From contig NZ_FOKW01000001.1 of the NCBI RefSeq assembly GCF_900112205.1, positions 682,001 through 746,000 of the forward strand: a stretch of DNA of 64,000 nt, given 5' to 3'. Below the pieces are notes generated by a model. The model saw only the letters and a program-made list of their open reading frames with translations, was not told the DNA's origin and searched no databases. The position numbers and the translations under genes are program-made. The DNA comes from Natronobacterium haloterrestre. Its GTDB lineage: Archaea > Halobacteriota > Halobacteria > Halobacteriales > Natrialbaceae. This document shows positions 1 through 8,321 of this stretch, piece by piece. How positions within the stretch are numbered: position 1 is the stretch's first letter; every line of letters begins with the position of its first letter.

Positions 1-246
1 CCACATATCAAGGGGATGGTCCACGGATTCGCCGCGATGGCGACGCTGATCGTGGGGTCGATACTCACCGATGTCGTCTCGGAACACGCGGCGGTATTCC
101 GGGAGCTTTCGGCGCTGTCGATCGAACTGCTGACGGACGTCGGTCAACTCCCGATCGACGAGGAAGTCGCCGGAATCGTCGTTCCGGTGGGGGTACTGAT
201 GGGGATCTGGGTATTCCTGTTCGAACTCAGGCAGGTGACCAACTGA
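1..246 (+). CDS. C-terminal end of a membrane protein (partial)
   Basis: The frame is open from the first base of the window, so the gene starts upstream and only about the last 80 residues are visible. Two hydrophobic stretches (about MATLIVGSIL, and VGVLMGIWVFLFEL near the end) suggest membrane segments separated by a short acidic loop. I do not recognise the family and cannot assign a function. The stop codon overlaps the start of an IS200/IS605-like end sequence, so the last residues could have been altered by an insertion. Confidence 0.6.
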   Translation, partial: PHIKGMVHGFAAMATLIVGSILTDVVSEHAAVFRELSALSIELLTDVGQLPIDEEVAGIVVPVGVLMGIWVFLFELRQVTN

Positions 247-281
247 CATCCTCCCCGCCCTGAAGCCGGGCTTTCTCCTCG
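245..281 (+). mobile_element. Possible IS200/IS605-type right-end remnant
   Basis: Immediately at the stop codon of the preceding gene the sequence begins GACATCCTCCCCGCC and continues with TGAAG and a GGGCTTTCTCCTC tract. This resembles the hairpin end of haloarchaeal IS200/IS605/IS1341 elements, which typically read GACATCCTCC followed by a small GC stem around a GAAG-type loop. Only a 4-bp stem (GCCC/GGGC) is formed here and no transposase or TnpB gene is present in the window, so it would be a decayed end or a solo end. It may also be chance. Confidence 0.3.
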
Positions 282-396
282 CACTTCCGTAACGATCGTC
301 GCCCGCGCGGACGACCTCGAGTGCGGGCCGTAACCGCATACTATTTCGAATCGAAAAAGCGGTACAGTTACCACACCCCAGTGCCACCCATCCCGC

Positions 397-1707
397 ATGA
401 CCGACTGGATCGGCGACTGCTTCACCAGCGACGCCGGGTGGAACCACCTCGAGGAACTGGTCGACATCGGCAACCGGATGGCCGGAAGCGAGGGCGAACG
501 CGAGGCCGCGGAACTGACTCGCGACGCGCTCGAGGCCGCCGGCGCACGGAACGCACGCCTCGAGACGTTCGACATCCAGGGCTGGACCCGGGGCGACAGC
601 GCGGTCCGAGCGGGCGAGGCGGACCTCGACTGTATCGCCCTGCCCCGCAGTCCCGACGACGCGGCGACCGCGCCGCTCGTCGACCTCGGCTACGGCCTGC
701 CCGAGGACTTCGAGGCGGCCGACCTCGAGGGGAAAGTCGCGATGGTTCGCAGCGACATCCCCGACTACTACGAGCGCTACATCCATCGCCGGGAGAAGTA
801 CTACCACGCCGTCGAGCACGGCGCGGCCGCGTTCGTCTACCGCAACCACGTCGAGGGCTGTCTCCCTCCGACCGGCAGCGTCGGGACGGAAGACGATCCG
901 ATCGGCGAGATTCCGGCCGTCGGCGTCTCGAGCGAGGTCGGCGCCAGACTGGCCCGCCGCTACGACGGCGAGGAGATCGAGGTTCGGGTCGACGCGGACC
1001 TCCACGAGGCGGAGAGCCAGAACGTTCACGCCGAACTCGGCCCCGACACGGACGAGTGCGTGCTCGTGACCAGCCACGTCGACGCCCACGACATCGCCGA
1101 GGGGGCGCTGGACAACGGCGCAGGGACGGCCATGGTCGTCGAACTCGCGAACGCCCTCGCGGGCCGGGAAGACGAACTCGAGACCCGCGTCGAGTTCGTC
1201 GCCTACGGCGCGGAGGAGGTCGGCCTGGTCGGGTCCGCGTACCACGCCGACGTCGCGGACCACGACGCGATCAAGGCGATCGTCAACAGCGACGGGGTCG
1301 TCGGCGACCGCACGCTGTCGCTGACCACCCACGGGTTCGACGGACTCGAGTCCGCCGTAGAGGCCGTCGCCGACCGGTTCGATCACCCGATCGAGACGGT
1401 CCCGAAACTCGGGCCCCACAGCGACCACTGGCCGTTCGTCCAGCACGGCGTTCCCGGCTACCACGTCAAGTCGACCTCAGACGAGGTCGGCCGCGGCTGG
1501 GGCCATACCTTCGCCGACACCCTCGAGAAACTCGAGAAGCGCAACCTTCGCGAGCAGGCAATCCTGTTGACCGGACTCGTCGTCGATCTGGCGAGCGACG
1601 AGCGGACGGTCGAACCCCGCGAGCCCGAGGCGATCGCCGCCGACCTCGAGGACCAGGGCCTCGCCGAGGGGATGCGGATCACCGGCGACTGGCCGTACGA
1701 CGAGTGA
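397..1707 (+). CDS. M28 family zinc aminopeptidase/carboxypeptidase
   Basis: A 436-residue M28 (aminopeptidase S / PSMA-like) metallopeptidase. An N-terminal region with an inserted PA-like domain (about residues 85-195) precedes the catalytic domain. The co-catalytic zinc ligands can be read in order: H227 and D229 in SHVDAHD, bridging D239 in ALDNGAG, the E273-E274 pair in GAEEVG, D299 in NSDG, and H370 in GWGHTFADT. The family cleaves N-terminal or C-terminal residues from peptides. No signal peptide is seen, so a cytoplasmic peptide-turnover role is likely (inference). The gene is monocistronic, with about 110 bases to the next gene. Confidence 0.88.
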   Translation: MTDWIGDCFTSDAGWNHLEELVDIGNRMAGSEGEREAAELTRDALEAAGARNARLETFDIQGWTRGDSAVRAGEADLDCIALPRSPDDAATAPLVDLGYGLPEDFEAADLEGKVAMVRSDIPDYYERYIHRREKYYHAVEHGAAAFVYRNHVEGCLPPTGSVGTEDDPIGEIPAVGVSSEVGARLARRYDGEEIEVRVDADLHEAESQNVHAELGPDTDECVLVTSHVDAHDIAEGALDNGAGTAMVVELANALAGREDELETRVEFVAYGAEEVGLVGSAYHADVADHDAIKAIVNSDGVVGDRTLSLTTHGFDGLESAVEAVADRFDHPIETVPKLGPHSDHWPFVQHGVPGYHVKSTSDEVGRGWGHTFADTLEKLEKRNLREQAILLTGLVVDLASDERTVEPREPEAIAADLEDQGLAEGMRITGDWPYDE

Positions 1708-1815
1708 CGCTGTCACCCCGGGCGGTGGCGATCGGAACCGGCGATCTCCGGAACCGACGCCGTGACGGTGGCGGACAACCGCACGCTTTTGATTGGGCCG
1801 TGTGAACTTGGGTAC

Positions 1816-2610
1816 ATGGATGCCGCCCCGTGGCTCGCCGACGACGAGCCGATCGTCGGCGTCGTCGATCCCGGGTCGGAGGCCGCGTCGCCGTCCGGGA
1901 CCGACATCGCCGCTACGATCGAGGCGACCGTACCCGATCTTGAGGGCTCGATCGCGGCGGAGAGCGTCGCGGAGATCCTGTCGGGGGATCCGTCACTCTT
2001 CGTCGCGATCGGCGAGGCCGGGCTGATCGCCGTCGCGCGGCGAGCGTCGGACGTGCCCGTACTCCCCGTGGGTTCCGTACCGGGAATCGAATCGGTGGCC
2101 GAGACGGACGTCGCGGACGCGTTCACGGCGCTTGCCGACGGCGACGCGATCCAGCGCCGGCGGCCGCTGCTCGGCGTCGCCGGCCCCGGGACGGACGACC
2201 GCAGGCGGGCGCTGTTCGACGTAACGCTCGTCACCGACGAACCGGCCCGTATCTCCGAGTACGCAGTCGAGAGTCGTGACGACGCCGTCGCCCAGTTTCG
2301 CGCCGACGGGGTCGTCGTCGCAACGCCCGCGGGGAGTCACGGCTACGCCAGTGCGGTGGACGCCCCGCGTCTCTCGCCGGCGATCGACGCCGTCGCCGTC
2401 GCGCCGATCGCTCCCTTCACGACCGCGACGCGCCGGTGGGTCCTCCCCCACGCGGACCTCGTACTCAGCGTCGAACGTGACGAGGGCGACGTCCGTCTGC
2501 TCGCCGACGGCGAGCCGATCGACACCGTGTTACCGGGCGAACGGGTCGGCGTCGACGCCGACGGGAGACTCACGACGATCGTCGTTCCCGGTATCTCGAC
2601 TCGAGAGTGA
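1816..2610 (+). CDS. NAD kinase-like protein with degenerate nucleotide motif
   Basis: A 264-residue protein related to ATP-NAD kinases. The second hallmark motif is clear at residues 164-177 (DGVVVATPAGSHGY, compare DGxxxSTPTGSTAY), followed by the VAPIAPFT segment near 195 and an RWVLP strand typical of the C-terminal beta-sandwich. The first hallmark, GGDGT, is replaced by VAIGEAGL at about 63-70, and the N terminus is short. Activity as a NAD kinase is therefore doubtful; a lipid- or nucleotide-binding regulatory paralogue is possible. An upstream in-frame ATG at 1762 exists, but a TATA-like CTTTTGAT about 28 bases before 1816 favours the shorter, leaderless start. Confidence 0.7.
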   Translation: MDAAPWLADDEPIVGVVDPGSEAASPSGTDIAATIEATVPDLEGSIAAESVAEILSGDPSLFVAIGEAGLIAVARRASDVPVLPVGSVPGIESVAETDVADAFTALADGDAIQRRRPLLGVAGPGTDDRRRALFDVTLVTDEPARISEYAVESRDDAVAQFRADGVVVATPAGSHGYASAVDAPRLSPAIDAVAVAPIAPFTTATRRWVLPHADLVLSVERDEGDVRLLADGEPIDTVLPGERVGVDADGRLTTIVVPGISTRE

Positions 2611-2654
2611 GGTCCCTCACCACCGTCGTCGACGGTTTTCCGAGTGTGGCTCGA

Positions 2655-3030
2655 TTACTTCGCCGGCGAGCGAGGTATCGACCGATCGGGAAGACGATCT
2701 CCGCGGTCACGGCCGCTCCCGTTCCGACCGCGACGACCGGGACCGACGCCGGCAGATGACGATCGGCGACGACCACAGCAAGTCGCCGGCGGGAAACGCT
2801 GCCCGGACCGACGAGGGGTACGTGGCGGTGATCGGGACGACGAGCGCGAGGAGAAACGACAACCCGCTCTGCCAGACGAACTCTCGCGGAATCGGCGCCG
2901 AAAACAGTACGTGCCGTTCGACGCGCAGTCGCTCGTACGGCGAGTCCTCGAGTAACGCGTCCGCGATCGGTCGCCGGACTGGAGGGAGGTATCTCGGTGT
3001 CGAGCGGGAGAACGGGGGGAAATAGCAGCT
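2655..3030 (-). pseudogene. Frameshifted remnant of a small membrane protein gene
   Basis: On the minus strand one frame reads, from about 2965 downwards, ADALLEDSPYERLRVERH, then a hydrophobic segment FLLALVVPITATYP and DLLWSSPIVI, before turning into arginine/serine-rich shadow sequence and a stop at 2707-2709. Near 2755-2765 a second frame takes over with a protein-like segment (VPVVAVGTGAAVTAEIVFP, then IGRYLA). No good start codon lies upstream. This looks like a two- or three-helix membrane protein broken by one frameshift and lacking its start. The family is not recognised. The call rests only on composition and hydrophobicity. Confidence 0.4.
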
Positions 3031-3138
3031 CCGACCGATCTCGAAAACAGACCAGATCGAGCGAGTTACCGCTTGAGACGGATTTTTTCACTGTTAGAGT
3101 ATCGAGCGATATCGGGACGATCCTTACTGATAATTGCG

Positions 3139-3861
3139 ATGGCAACTGTAGGTCCAGAGTCCCTGTGGCTGTGGGTCGGGACGATCGGGATGACCCTCGG
3201 AACGCTCTATTTCATCGGTCGCGGACGCGGCGTCCGGGACCCGAAGATGCAGCAGTTCTACATCATCACGATCTTCGTGACGACCATCGCGGCGGCGATG
3301 TACTTCGCGATGGCGACGGGTTTTGGCGTCACCGAAGTGACGGTCGGCGACGACGCGCTTACGATCTACTGGGCGCGATACGCCGACTGGATCTTCACGA
3401 CGCCGCTCCTGCTGCTCGACCTCGCACTGCTCGCCGGAGCGAACCGCAACACGATCGCGACGCTGCTCGGTCTCGACGTCTTCATGATCGGGACCGGCAC
3501 GATCGCGGCGTTCGCGGCGACCCCTGGCACCCGCATCGCGTGGTGGGGCATCAGCACCGGCGCCCTGCTCGTGCTCCTGTACGTCCTCGTCGGGACGCTC
3601 TCCAAGAGTGCCCGAAACCAGTCCGCGGAGGTAGCCTCGCTGTTCAGCACGCTGCGAAACCTGCTCATCGTGCTGTGGCTGCTCTACCCCGTCGTCTGGA
3701 TCCTCGGCACCGAAGGAACGTTCGGCATCCTCCCGCTGTACTGGGAGACGGCCGCGTTCATGATCCTCGACCTCTCGGCGAAGGTCGGCTTCGGTGTGCT
3801 CCTGCTCCGGAGCCACACGGTACTCGAACGAGCTATCACACCGACCCCGGCCGCAGCGTAA
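3139..3861 (+). CDS. bop: Bacteriorhodopsin-type light-driven proton pump (deltarhodopsin-like)
   Basis: A seven-helix microbial rhodopsin of 240 residues. Retinal Lys is K215 in DLSAKVGFG with counter-ion D211. Helix C reads YWARYADWIFTTPLLLLD, giving R80, proton acceptor D83 and proton donor D94, the outward H+ pump pattern (halorhodopsin has Thr at the acceptor position). The release-group glutamates E192 (GTEG) and E203 (YWET) are present, as is D113. The sequence closely resembles Haloterrigena deltarhodopsin as I recall it. I start at ATG 3139 (MATVGPES); a TTG 66 bases upstream would add an implausible arginine-rich leader. No brp/blh, bat or opsin-partner gene is adjacent, so retinal supply genes must lie elsewhere. 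Confidence 0.95.
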   Translation: MATVGPESLWLWVGTIGMTLGTLYFIGRGRGVRDPKMQQFYIITIFVTTIAAAMYFAMATGFGVTEVTVGDDALTIYWARYADWIFTTPLLLLDLALLAGANRNTIATLLGLDVFMIGTGTIAAFAATPGTRIAWWGISTGALLVLLYVLVGTLSKSARNQSAEVASLFSTLRNLLIVLWLLYPVVWILGTEGTFGILPLYWETAAFMILDLSAKVGFGVLLLRSHTVLERAITPTPAAA

Positions 3862-3957
3862 GGCTGCTCGTACCGCTTCCGATCACCGATTCGCGCGCTC
3901 GCGGATCGACTTCCAATCCGATTTTCGTGACTCGATCGTCCGACCGTCTCAATGCGT

Positions 3958-4200
3958 CTAGCTGTTGTACGGCTCCTCGTCCCGATGGTTGTCCGGGTTC
4001 ACGTTCTCGAGGGCGTCGGCCTCCCGCTGGTCGGACTTGTGTTCGATGTCCTGACGGCGTTGCTCCTCGTCCTCGCGCTCCCGGGCCTCCATCTCTTCCT
4101 CGGTGAGTTCCTCTTCGTGCTCCTCGTCTTCCTCGTCTGTCCGTTCTTTCGCGAGTTCGACGTCCCGTCCGTGCTCGTCCTTGCCAGTGTCGTCGGTCAT
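3958..4200 (-). CDS. Small highly charged hypothetical protein
   Basis: An 80-residue protein made almost entirely of Glu, Asp, Arg and Lys, with no hydrophobic core (for example EEDEEHEEELTEEEMEARER). It is predicted to be an extended helix or intrinsically disordered. Such short acidic proteins are common in haloarchaea; I cannot assign a function. It is transcribed convergently with the rhodopsin gene and in the same direction as the endonuclease III gene 166 bases upstream; that gap holds no recognisable element. Confidence 0.6.
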   Translation of the reverse strand: MTDDTGKDEHGRDVELAKERTDEEDEEHEEELTEEEMEAREREDEEQRRQDIEHKSDQREADALENVNPDNHRDEEPYNS

Positions 4201-4366
4201 AGTGATTCCGGGCGGGGCTACCGGGAGTCGAAGAAAAGGCGTTGGGCTTGCGACGGACTGCCGTCCGTATTCGGCTACTCTCCCCCCGTCAGCGGCCGTT
4301 AGTGCCGTTCGACGGTTCGACTGTGGGTCTCTCGACCCGGAGTCCGCCGACCGCCAGAACCCGCCG

Positions 4367-5050
4367 TTACCAGGGTTCGCCAGAAGCCAGATCGACGTCG
4401 CTGTCTCCCTTCTCCGAGGGACAGATATCGGCGAGAACGCAGCCGCTACAGTCCGGGTTCCGCGCCGTACAGATCGTGCGGCCGTGGTCGATACAGAGGT
4501 GGGTGAACTGCTGCCAGTAGCCTTCCGGAACGCTCTCCATCAACTCCTGTTCGATCGCCTCGGGTCGCTTCTCCTCCGTGAGCCCGAGTCGCCGCGAGAG
4601 CCGCTGGACGTGCGTGTCGACGACGATCCCCTCGACGACGTCGTGACCGTGCTGGAGGACGACGTTGGCCGTCTTGCGACCGACGCCCGACAACTCGGTC
4701 AACTCGTCCATCGTGTCCGGCACCTCCCCGTCGTGATCCTCGAGGATCGCCTCGCAGGCGCTCTGAATGTAGCCCGCCTTGTTGTTGTAGTAGGTAATCG
4801 AGTTCAGGTCCTCCGCGAGTTCGTCCTGGGGAACCTCGACGTAGTCCGCCGGGCCGTCGTACTTCTCGAACAGGTGCTCGGTTTCCGCGTTCACCCGCTC
4901 GTCCGTACACTGGGCCGAGAGGATCACCGCGATGAGCAACTCGAGTCGGTTCGAGTACCGCAGCGAGATCGTCGAGTCGGGATACTCCGCCTCGAGTCGC
5001 TCGATGACTTCCTCGGCCTGCTCCTCGCGCGTCTCGCGTGGCGTTCCCAT
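4367..5050 (-). CDS. nth: Endonuclease III (DNA glycosylase/AP lyase)
   Basis: A 227-residue HhH-GPD base-excision repair enzyme that removes oxidised pyrimidines and cleaves abasic sites. The helix-hairpin-helix reads LSGVGRKTANVVL with catalytic lysine K126, and the catalytic aspartate is D145 in VVDTHVQRL. The C-terminal 4Fe-4S loop has the standard C-x6-C-x2-C-x5-C spacing (C194, C201, C204, C210). Length and motif order match the family, so it should be fully functional. It is separated from the divergently oriented ABC transporter by about 175 bases. Confidence 0.95.
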   Translation of the reverse strand: MGTPRETREEQAEEVIERLEAEYPDSTISLRYSNRLELLIAVILSAQCTDERVNAETEHLFEKYDGPADYVEVPQDELAEDLNSITYYNNKAGYIQSACEAILEDHDGEVPDTMDELTELSGVGRKTANVVLQHGHDVVEGIVVDTHVQRLSRRLGLTEEKRPEAIEQELMESVPEGYWQQFTHLCIDHGRTICTARNPDCSGCVLADICPSEKGDSDVDLASGEPW

Positions 5051-5225
5051 AGGGGTGTGGTGGGAGGCGGGTCGTTTCAGCGTTCGGATTCGTCGGACTC
5101 GGTTTCGCTACGGGCACCCGACCTCTCCGCCGACCCCGACTCGAGTGTGGGGTGCCGGTCGAGCCGTCCAGGAATGACAACCATTATACACTACCCGCCC
5201 GTCGAGTAATCAACGACCGATACCG

Positions 5226-6299
5226 ATGGACAGATCCGACGAGCGTGGGGCGACGGCCCCGCCCGCGATCCGCGTCGACGGCCTGCACAAGACCTTCGGG
5301 AGCGGCGAGGCCGCGGTGACGGCGGTCGACGACGTCTCGTTCGAGATCGAACGCGGGACCGTCGTCGGCCTGCTCGGGCCGAACGGTGCCGGGAAGACGA
5401 CCACCATCAAATCCATGCTCGGGCTGATCGTCCCCGACGCCGGTACCGTCGAAATCGGCGGGATCGACGTCCACGACCGACCGACGCGGGCCTACGAGCA
5501 CATCGGCGCGATGCTCGAGGGCGCGCGCAACGTCTACTGGCGGCTGACCGTCCGGGAGAACCTCGCGTTCTTCGCCGGGCTTGGCGGTGACTCCCCCGAA
5601 ACCGTAGGCGACCGCCACGACGCGCTGCTCGAGGGGTTCGGCCTCGCCGACCGGGCGGACACGGTGGTCAACGAACTCTCCCGCGGGATGAAACAGAAGG
5701 TGTCGCTGGCTTCGACGCTCGCCCGCGACGTCGACGTCGTCTTCATGGACGAACCGACGCTCGGCTTGGACGTCGAGACGTCGCTGGAACTGCGCGCGGA
5801 GATCCGGCGGCTCGCGGACCGGGACGACGTCACGGTCGTCGTCAGCAGCCACGACATGGACGTGATCGAGGACATCTGCGACGGCGTCCTCGTCCTCCAG
5901 AACGGCCGGATCGTCGCCGACGAGGACGTCGAGGCCCTGCTCGACGTGTTCCGCTCCCGGGAGTACCGGATCGTCGTCGACGCGGCCCTGCCCACGGCGG
6001 CCCGGAACCGACTCGAGGACGCCGTCGACGCCGACATCACCCGGCGGGGAGACCGCAACTCCGGACGCGGACGAACGACGATCAGCTTCACCGCGACCGA
6101 CGGCGACGACCTCTACGACGTCATCACCGTTTTGGGGCGCTTCGACCTCCCGCTCCGTGACGTCGAGTCGGTGACGCCGAACCTCGAGGACGTGTTCCTC
6201 GAACTGACCGGCGACGGGGCGGATCGACTCCCGGAACGGGAACGGGAACGGGAACGGGAACGAGAACGAGAACGAGAGGTGACCGAGCGTGACGACTGA
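5226..6299 (+). CDS. ABC transporter ATP-binding protein (ABC-2 type exporter)
   Basis: A 357-residue ATPase of the DrrA/CcmA/NatA group. Walker A is GPNGAGKTT (51-59), the signature is LSRGMKQK, Walker B is VVFMDEPTLGLD and the H-loop is SSHDMD. A roughly 90-residue C-terminal extension typical of DrrA-type ATPases follows. The last residues are an Arg-Glu dipeptide run encoded by a tandem hexanucleotide (GGAACG and variants). The stop overlaps the GTG start of the permease by 11 bases, indicating translational coupling. The pair would export a lipid, drug or polymer; substrate unknown. A TATA-like ATTATACAC lies near 5183. Confidence 0.92.
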   Translation: MDRSDERGATAPPAIRVDGLHKTFGSGEAAVTAVDDVSFEIERGTVVGLLGPNGAGKTTTIKSMLGLIVPDAGTVEIGGIDVHDRPTRAYEHIGAMLEGARNVYWRLTVRENLAFFAGLGGDSPETVGDRHDALLEGFGLADRADTVVNELSRGMKQKVSLASTLARDVDVVFMDEPTLGLDVETSLELRAEIRRLADRDDVTVVVSSHDMDVIEDICDGVLVLQNGRIVADEDVEALLDVFRSREYRIVVDAALPTAARNRLEDAVDADITRRGDRNSGRGRTTISFTATDGDDLYDVITVLGRFDLPLRDVESVTPNLEDVFLELTGDGADRLPEREREREREREREREVTERDD

Positions 6300-7191
6300 T
6301 CCGGACGGCTCGGACGGGGCCGCAGGGCGGGGGTCGGAGTCCACCCGGACGACCGACGCGGGCGACTCGAGCGCGCTGGCGGCGACCGGGACGGCCAGCG
6401 GAACGGCGTCGATCGCCGACGCCTCGATCCTGCCGCTCCTGCGGGTCATCGCGAAAAAGCAGTTCGTGTTGCTCGTCCGGTACCCGCTGAACACTCTCTC
6501 GCGGTTCCTGACGATGCTGATCTTCTTCCTGGTGGTCTTCTTCGGCGGGCGAGCCGTCGCCGGTCCCGCGATCACGGAGTCGCTCGACGGGATCATCGTC
6601 GGCTTCTTCCTGTTCACGCTGGCGATAACCGGCTACGCCGGACTCGCCTGGAACGTCACCCGCGAGGCCCAGTGGGGGACCCTCGAGCGACTGTTCATGT
6701 CGCCGTACGGGTTCGGAACCGTCATGGCCGTCAAGGCCGTCGTCAACGTCTGCCTGAGCTTTCTGTGGGCCACGGCCCTGCTCCTCGTGATGATGCCCGT
6801 CACCGGCCGGTGGCTCTCCGTCGACGTCGTGACCGTCGTCCCGCTGGCGGCGCTGACGCTCGCGTCCGTGATCGGGATCGGCTTCTGCTTTGCCGGCCTC
6901 GCGCTGGTGTACAAACGCCTCGAGAACCTGTTCCAGCTCGTCCAGTTCGGGTTCGTCCCGCTGATCGCCGCGCCCGTCTGGAGCTACGAGTGGCTGAAGC
7001 TGTTGCCGCTGGCCCACGGCAGTTTCCTCACGCGGGTCGCGATGAGCGAGGGCGTGCGACTCTGGGAGTTCCCGGCGTCGGAACTCGCCGTGCTGACGGC
7101 CGTCAGCGCCGCGTACCTCGCCGCGGGCTACTACTGTTTCGTCCTCGCGAGCCGGAAGGCCCGCCGGGAGGGGCTGCTGGGCCACTACTGA
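6289..7191 (+). CDS. ABC-2 type permease
   Basis: A 300-residue integral membrane protein that pairs with the overlapping ATPase gene. About 60 polar, Ser/Asp/Thr-rich N-terminal residues precede six hydrophobic segments (for example LTMLIFFLVVFFGGRAVAG, ITGYAGLAWNV, FLWATALLLVMMPV), consistent with the ABC-2 transporter fold. The reading frame begins with GTG 11 bases inside the upstream gene. The pattern of a half-size ABC-2 exporter with one ATPase and one permease is complete, so it may function as a homodimer. The substrate cannot be inferred from context. Confidence 0.88.
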   Translation: MTTDPDGSDGAAGRGSESTRTTDAGDSSALAATGTASGTASIADASILPLLRVIAKKQFVLLVRYPLNTLSRFLTMLIFFLVVFFGGRAVAGPAITESLDGIIVGFFLFTLAITGYAGLAWNVTREAQWGTLERLFMSPYGFGTVMAVKAVVNVCLSFLWATALLLVMMPVTGRWLSVDVVTVVPLAALTLASVIGIGFCFAGLALVYKRLENLFQLVQFGFVPLIAAPVWSYEWLKLLPLAHGSFLTRVAMSEGVRLWEFPASELAVLTAVSAAYLAAGYYCFVLASRKARREGLLGHY

Positions 7192-7243
7192 CGTCGGACC
7201 CGACCGGTGGCGAGTCGTATTCTTCGCGACGAGATGCCGTGAG

Positions 7244-7250
7244 CTTTAAG
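7244..7250 (+). promoter_or_regulatory. TATA-like box of mvaD
   Basis: CTTTAAG lies 25-31 bases before the ATG at 7275 in the 83-base gap after the ABC permease. This is the spacing expected for a leaderless haloarchaeal transcript and supports the chosen mvaD start. It is a motif match only. Confidence 0.5.
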
Positions 7251-7274
7251 CGACCGTCACACCCGTGTCAGGGT

Positions 7275-8261
7275 ATGAAAGCCACCGCGATGGCCCACCC
7301 GATCCAGGGCCTGGTGAAGTACCACGGGATGCGAGACGACATCGAGCGGCTCCCCTACCACGACAGCATCAGCGTCTGTACGGCGCCGAGCCACACCCGG
7401 ACGACCGTCGAGTTCTCCATGGACTACGACGAGGACACCTTCGTCGTCGACGGCGAGGAACTCGAGGGCCGCGCTCACGAGCGCGTCGAGGCCGTCGTCG
7501 AGAAGGCCCGCTCGCGGTCCGACGCGGCCCACACCGTCTACCCCGTCCGCCTCGAGAGCGAGAACAGCTTCCCGACGAACGTCGGGCTGGGCTCCTCGTC
7601 GTCGGGCTTCGCCGCGGCGGCGATGGCCTTGGCCGAGGCGGCGGAACTCGACGCCTCGCGCGAGGAGATCTCGACGATCGCTCGGGTGGGCTCCGCCTCG
7701 GCGGCCCGCGCAGTGACGGGTGCCTTCTCGCAACTGCACACCGGCATGAACGACGAGGACTGTCGCTCCCGGCGCATCCCCTCCAATCTCCACGAGGACC
7801 TGAAGATCATCGTCGGACTCGTCCCCTACCACAAGGAGACCGAGGACGCCCACGACGAGGCCGAAGACAGTCACATGTTCCAGGCTCGCAACGCCCACAT
7901 CCACGAACAGATCGCGAAGATGCGCGACTCGCTGCGCAACGACGACTTCGACTCGGCGTTCGAACTCGCCGAACACGACTCGCTGTCGCTCGCGGCGACG
8001 ACCATGACCGGCCCCGAAGGGTGGGTCTACTGGCAGCCCGCGACGCTCGCCATCTTCAACCGCGTGCGCGAACTCCGGGAAGAGGAGGACATCCCCGTCT
8101 ACTTCTCGACCGACACCGGCGCGAGCGTCTACGTCAACACGACCGAGGAACACGCCGAGTACGTCGAGGAGGAGATCAGCGACACCGGCGTCTCGACGAC
8201 CATCTGGGACGTCGGCGGCCCCGCACGCCTGCTCGAGGACGAGGACGACCACCTCTTCTGA
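7275..8261 (+). CDS. mvaD: Phosphomevalonate/diphosphomevalonate decarboxylase
   Basis: A 328-residue GHMP-superfamily enzyme of the archaeal isoprenoid (mevalonate) pathway. The glycine/serine-rich phosphate loop is FPTNVGLGSSSSGFAAAA (99-116), and the MKATAMAHPIQGLVKYHG opening and the DTGASVYV segment near the C terminus are characteristic. In Haloferax the orthologous enzyme acts as phosphomevalonate decarboxylase, making isopentenyl phosphate for isopentenyl phosphate kinase; by homology the same role is likely here, in archaeal lipid and carotenoid/retinal precursor supply. No other mevalonate gene is adjacent. The start is fixed by a TATA-like box about 28 bases upstream. Confidence 0.9.
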   Translation: MKATAMAHPIQGLVKYHGMRDDIERLPYHDSISVCTAPSHTRTTVEFSMDYDEDTFVVDGEELEGRAHERVEAVVEKARSRSDAAHTVYPVRLESENSFPTNVGLGSSSSGFAAAAMALAEAAELDASREEISTIARVGSASAARAVTGAFSQLHTGMNDEDCRSRRIPSNLHEDLKIIVGLVPYHKETEDAHDEAEDSHMFQARNAHIHEQIAKMRDSLRNDDFDSAFELAEHDSLSLAATTMTGPEGWVYWQPATLAIFNRVRELREEEDIPVYFSTDTGASVYVNTTEEHAEYVEEEISDTGVSTTIWDVGGPARLLEDEDDHLF

Positions 8262-8321
8262 GAACCTACCTCCGAAGGCGTATCGAGACCATTACGATCA
8301 TTGACGTTCGCTGTTCCACCG

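Noticed and set aside
321-1805. A long arginine-rich frame over the M28 peptidase
   Set aside because: Composition is typical of an out-of-frame translation of GC-rich DNA; the overlapping frame carries the full M28 zinc site.
3073-3138. Extended start of the rhodopsin at TTG 3073
   Set aside because: The added sequence is not helix A-like and TTG starts are rare; the ATG at 3139 gives the family-like start.
5184-6617. A 477-residue minus-strand frame across the ABC ATPase
   Set aside because: It is a shadow of the ATPase and permease genes with no recognisable motif and no family-like composition.
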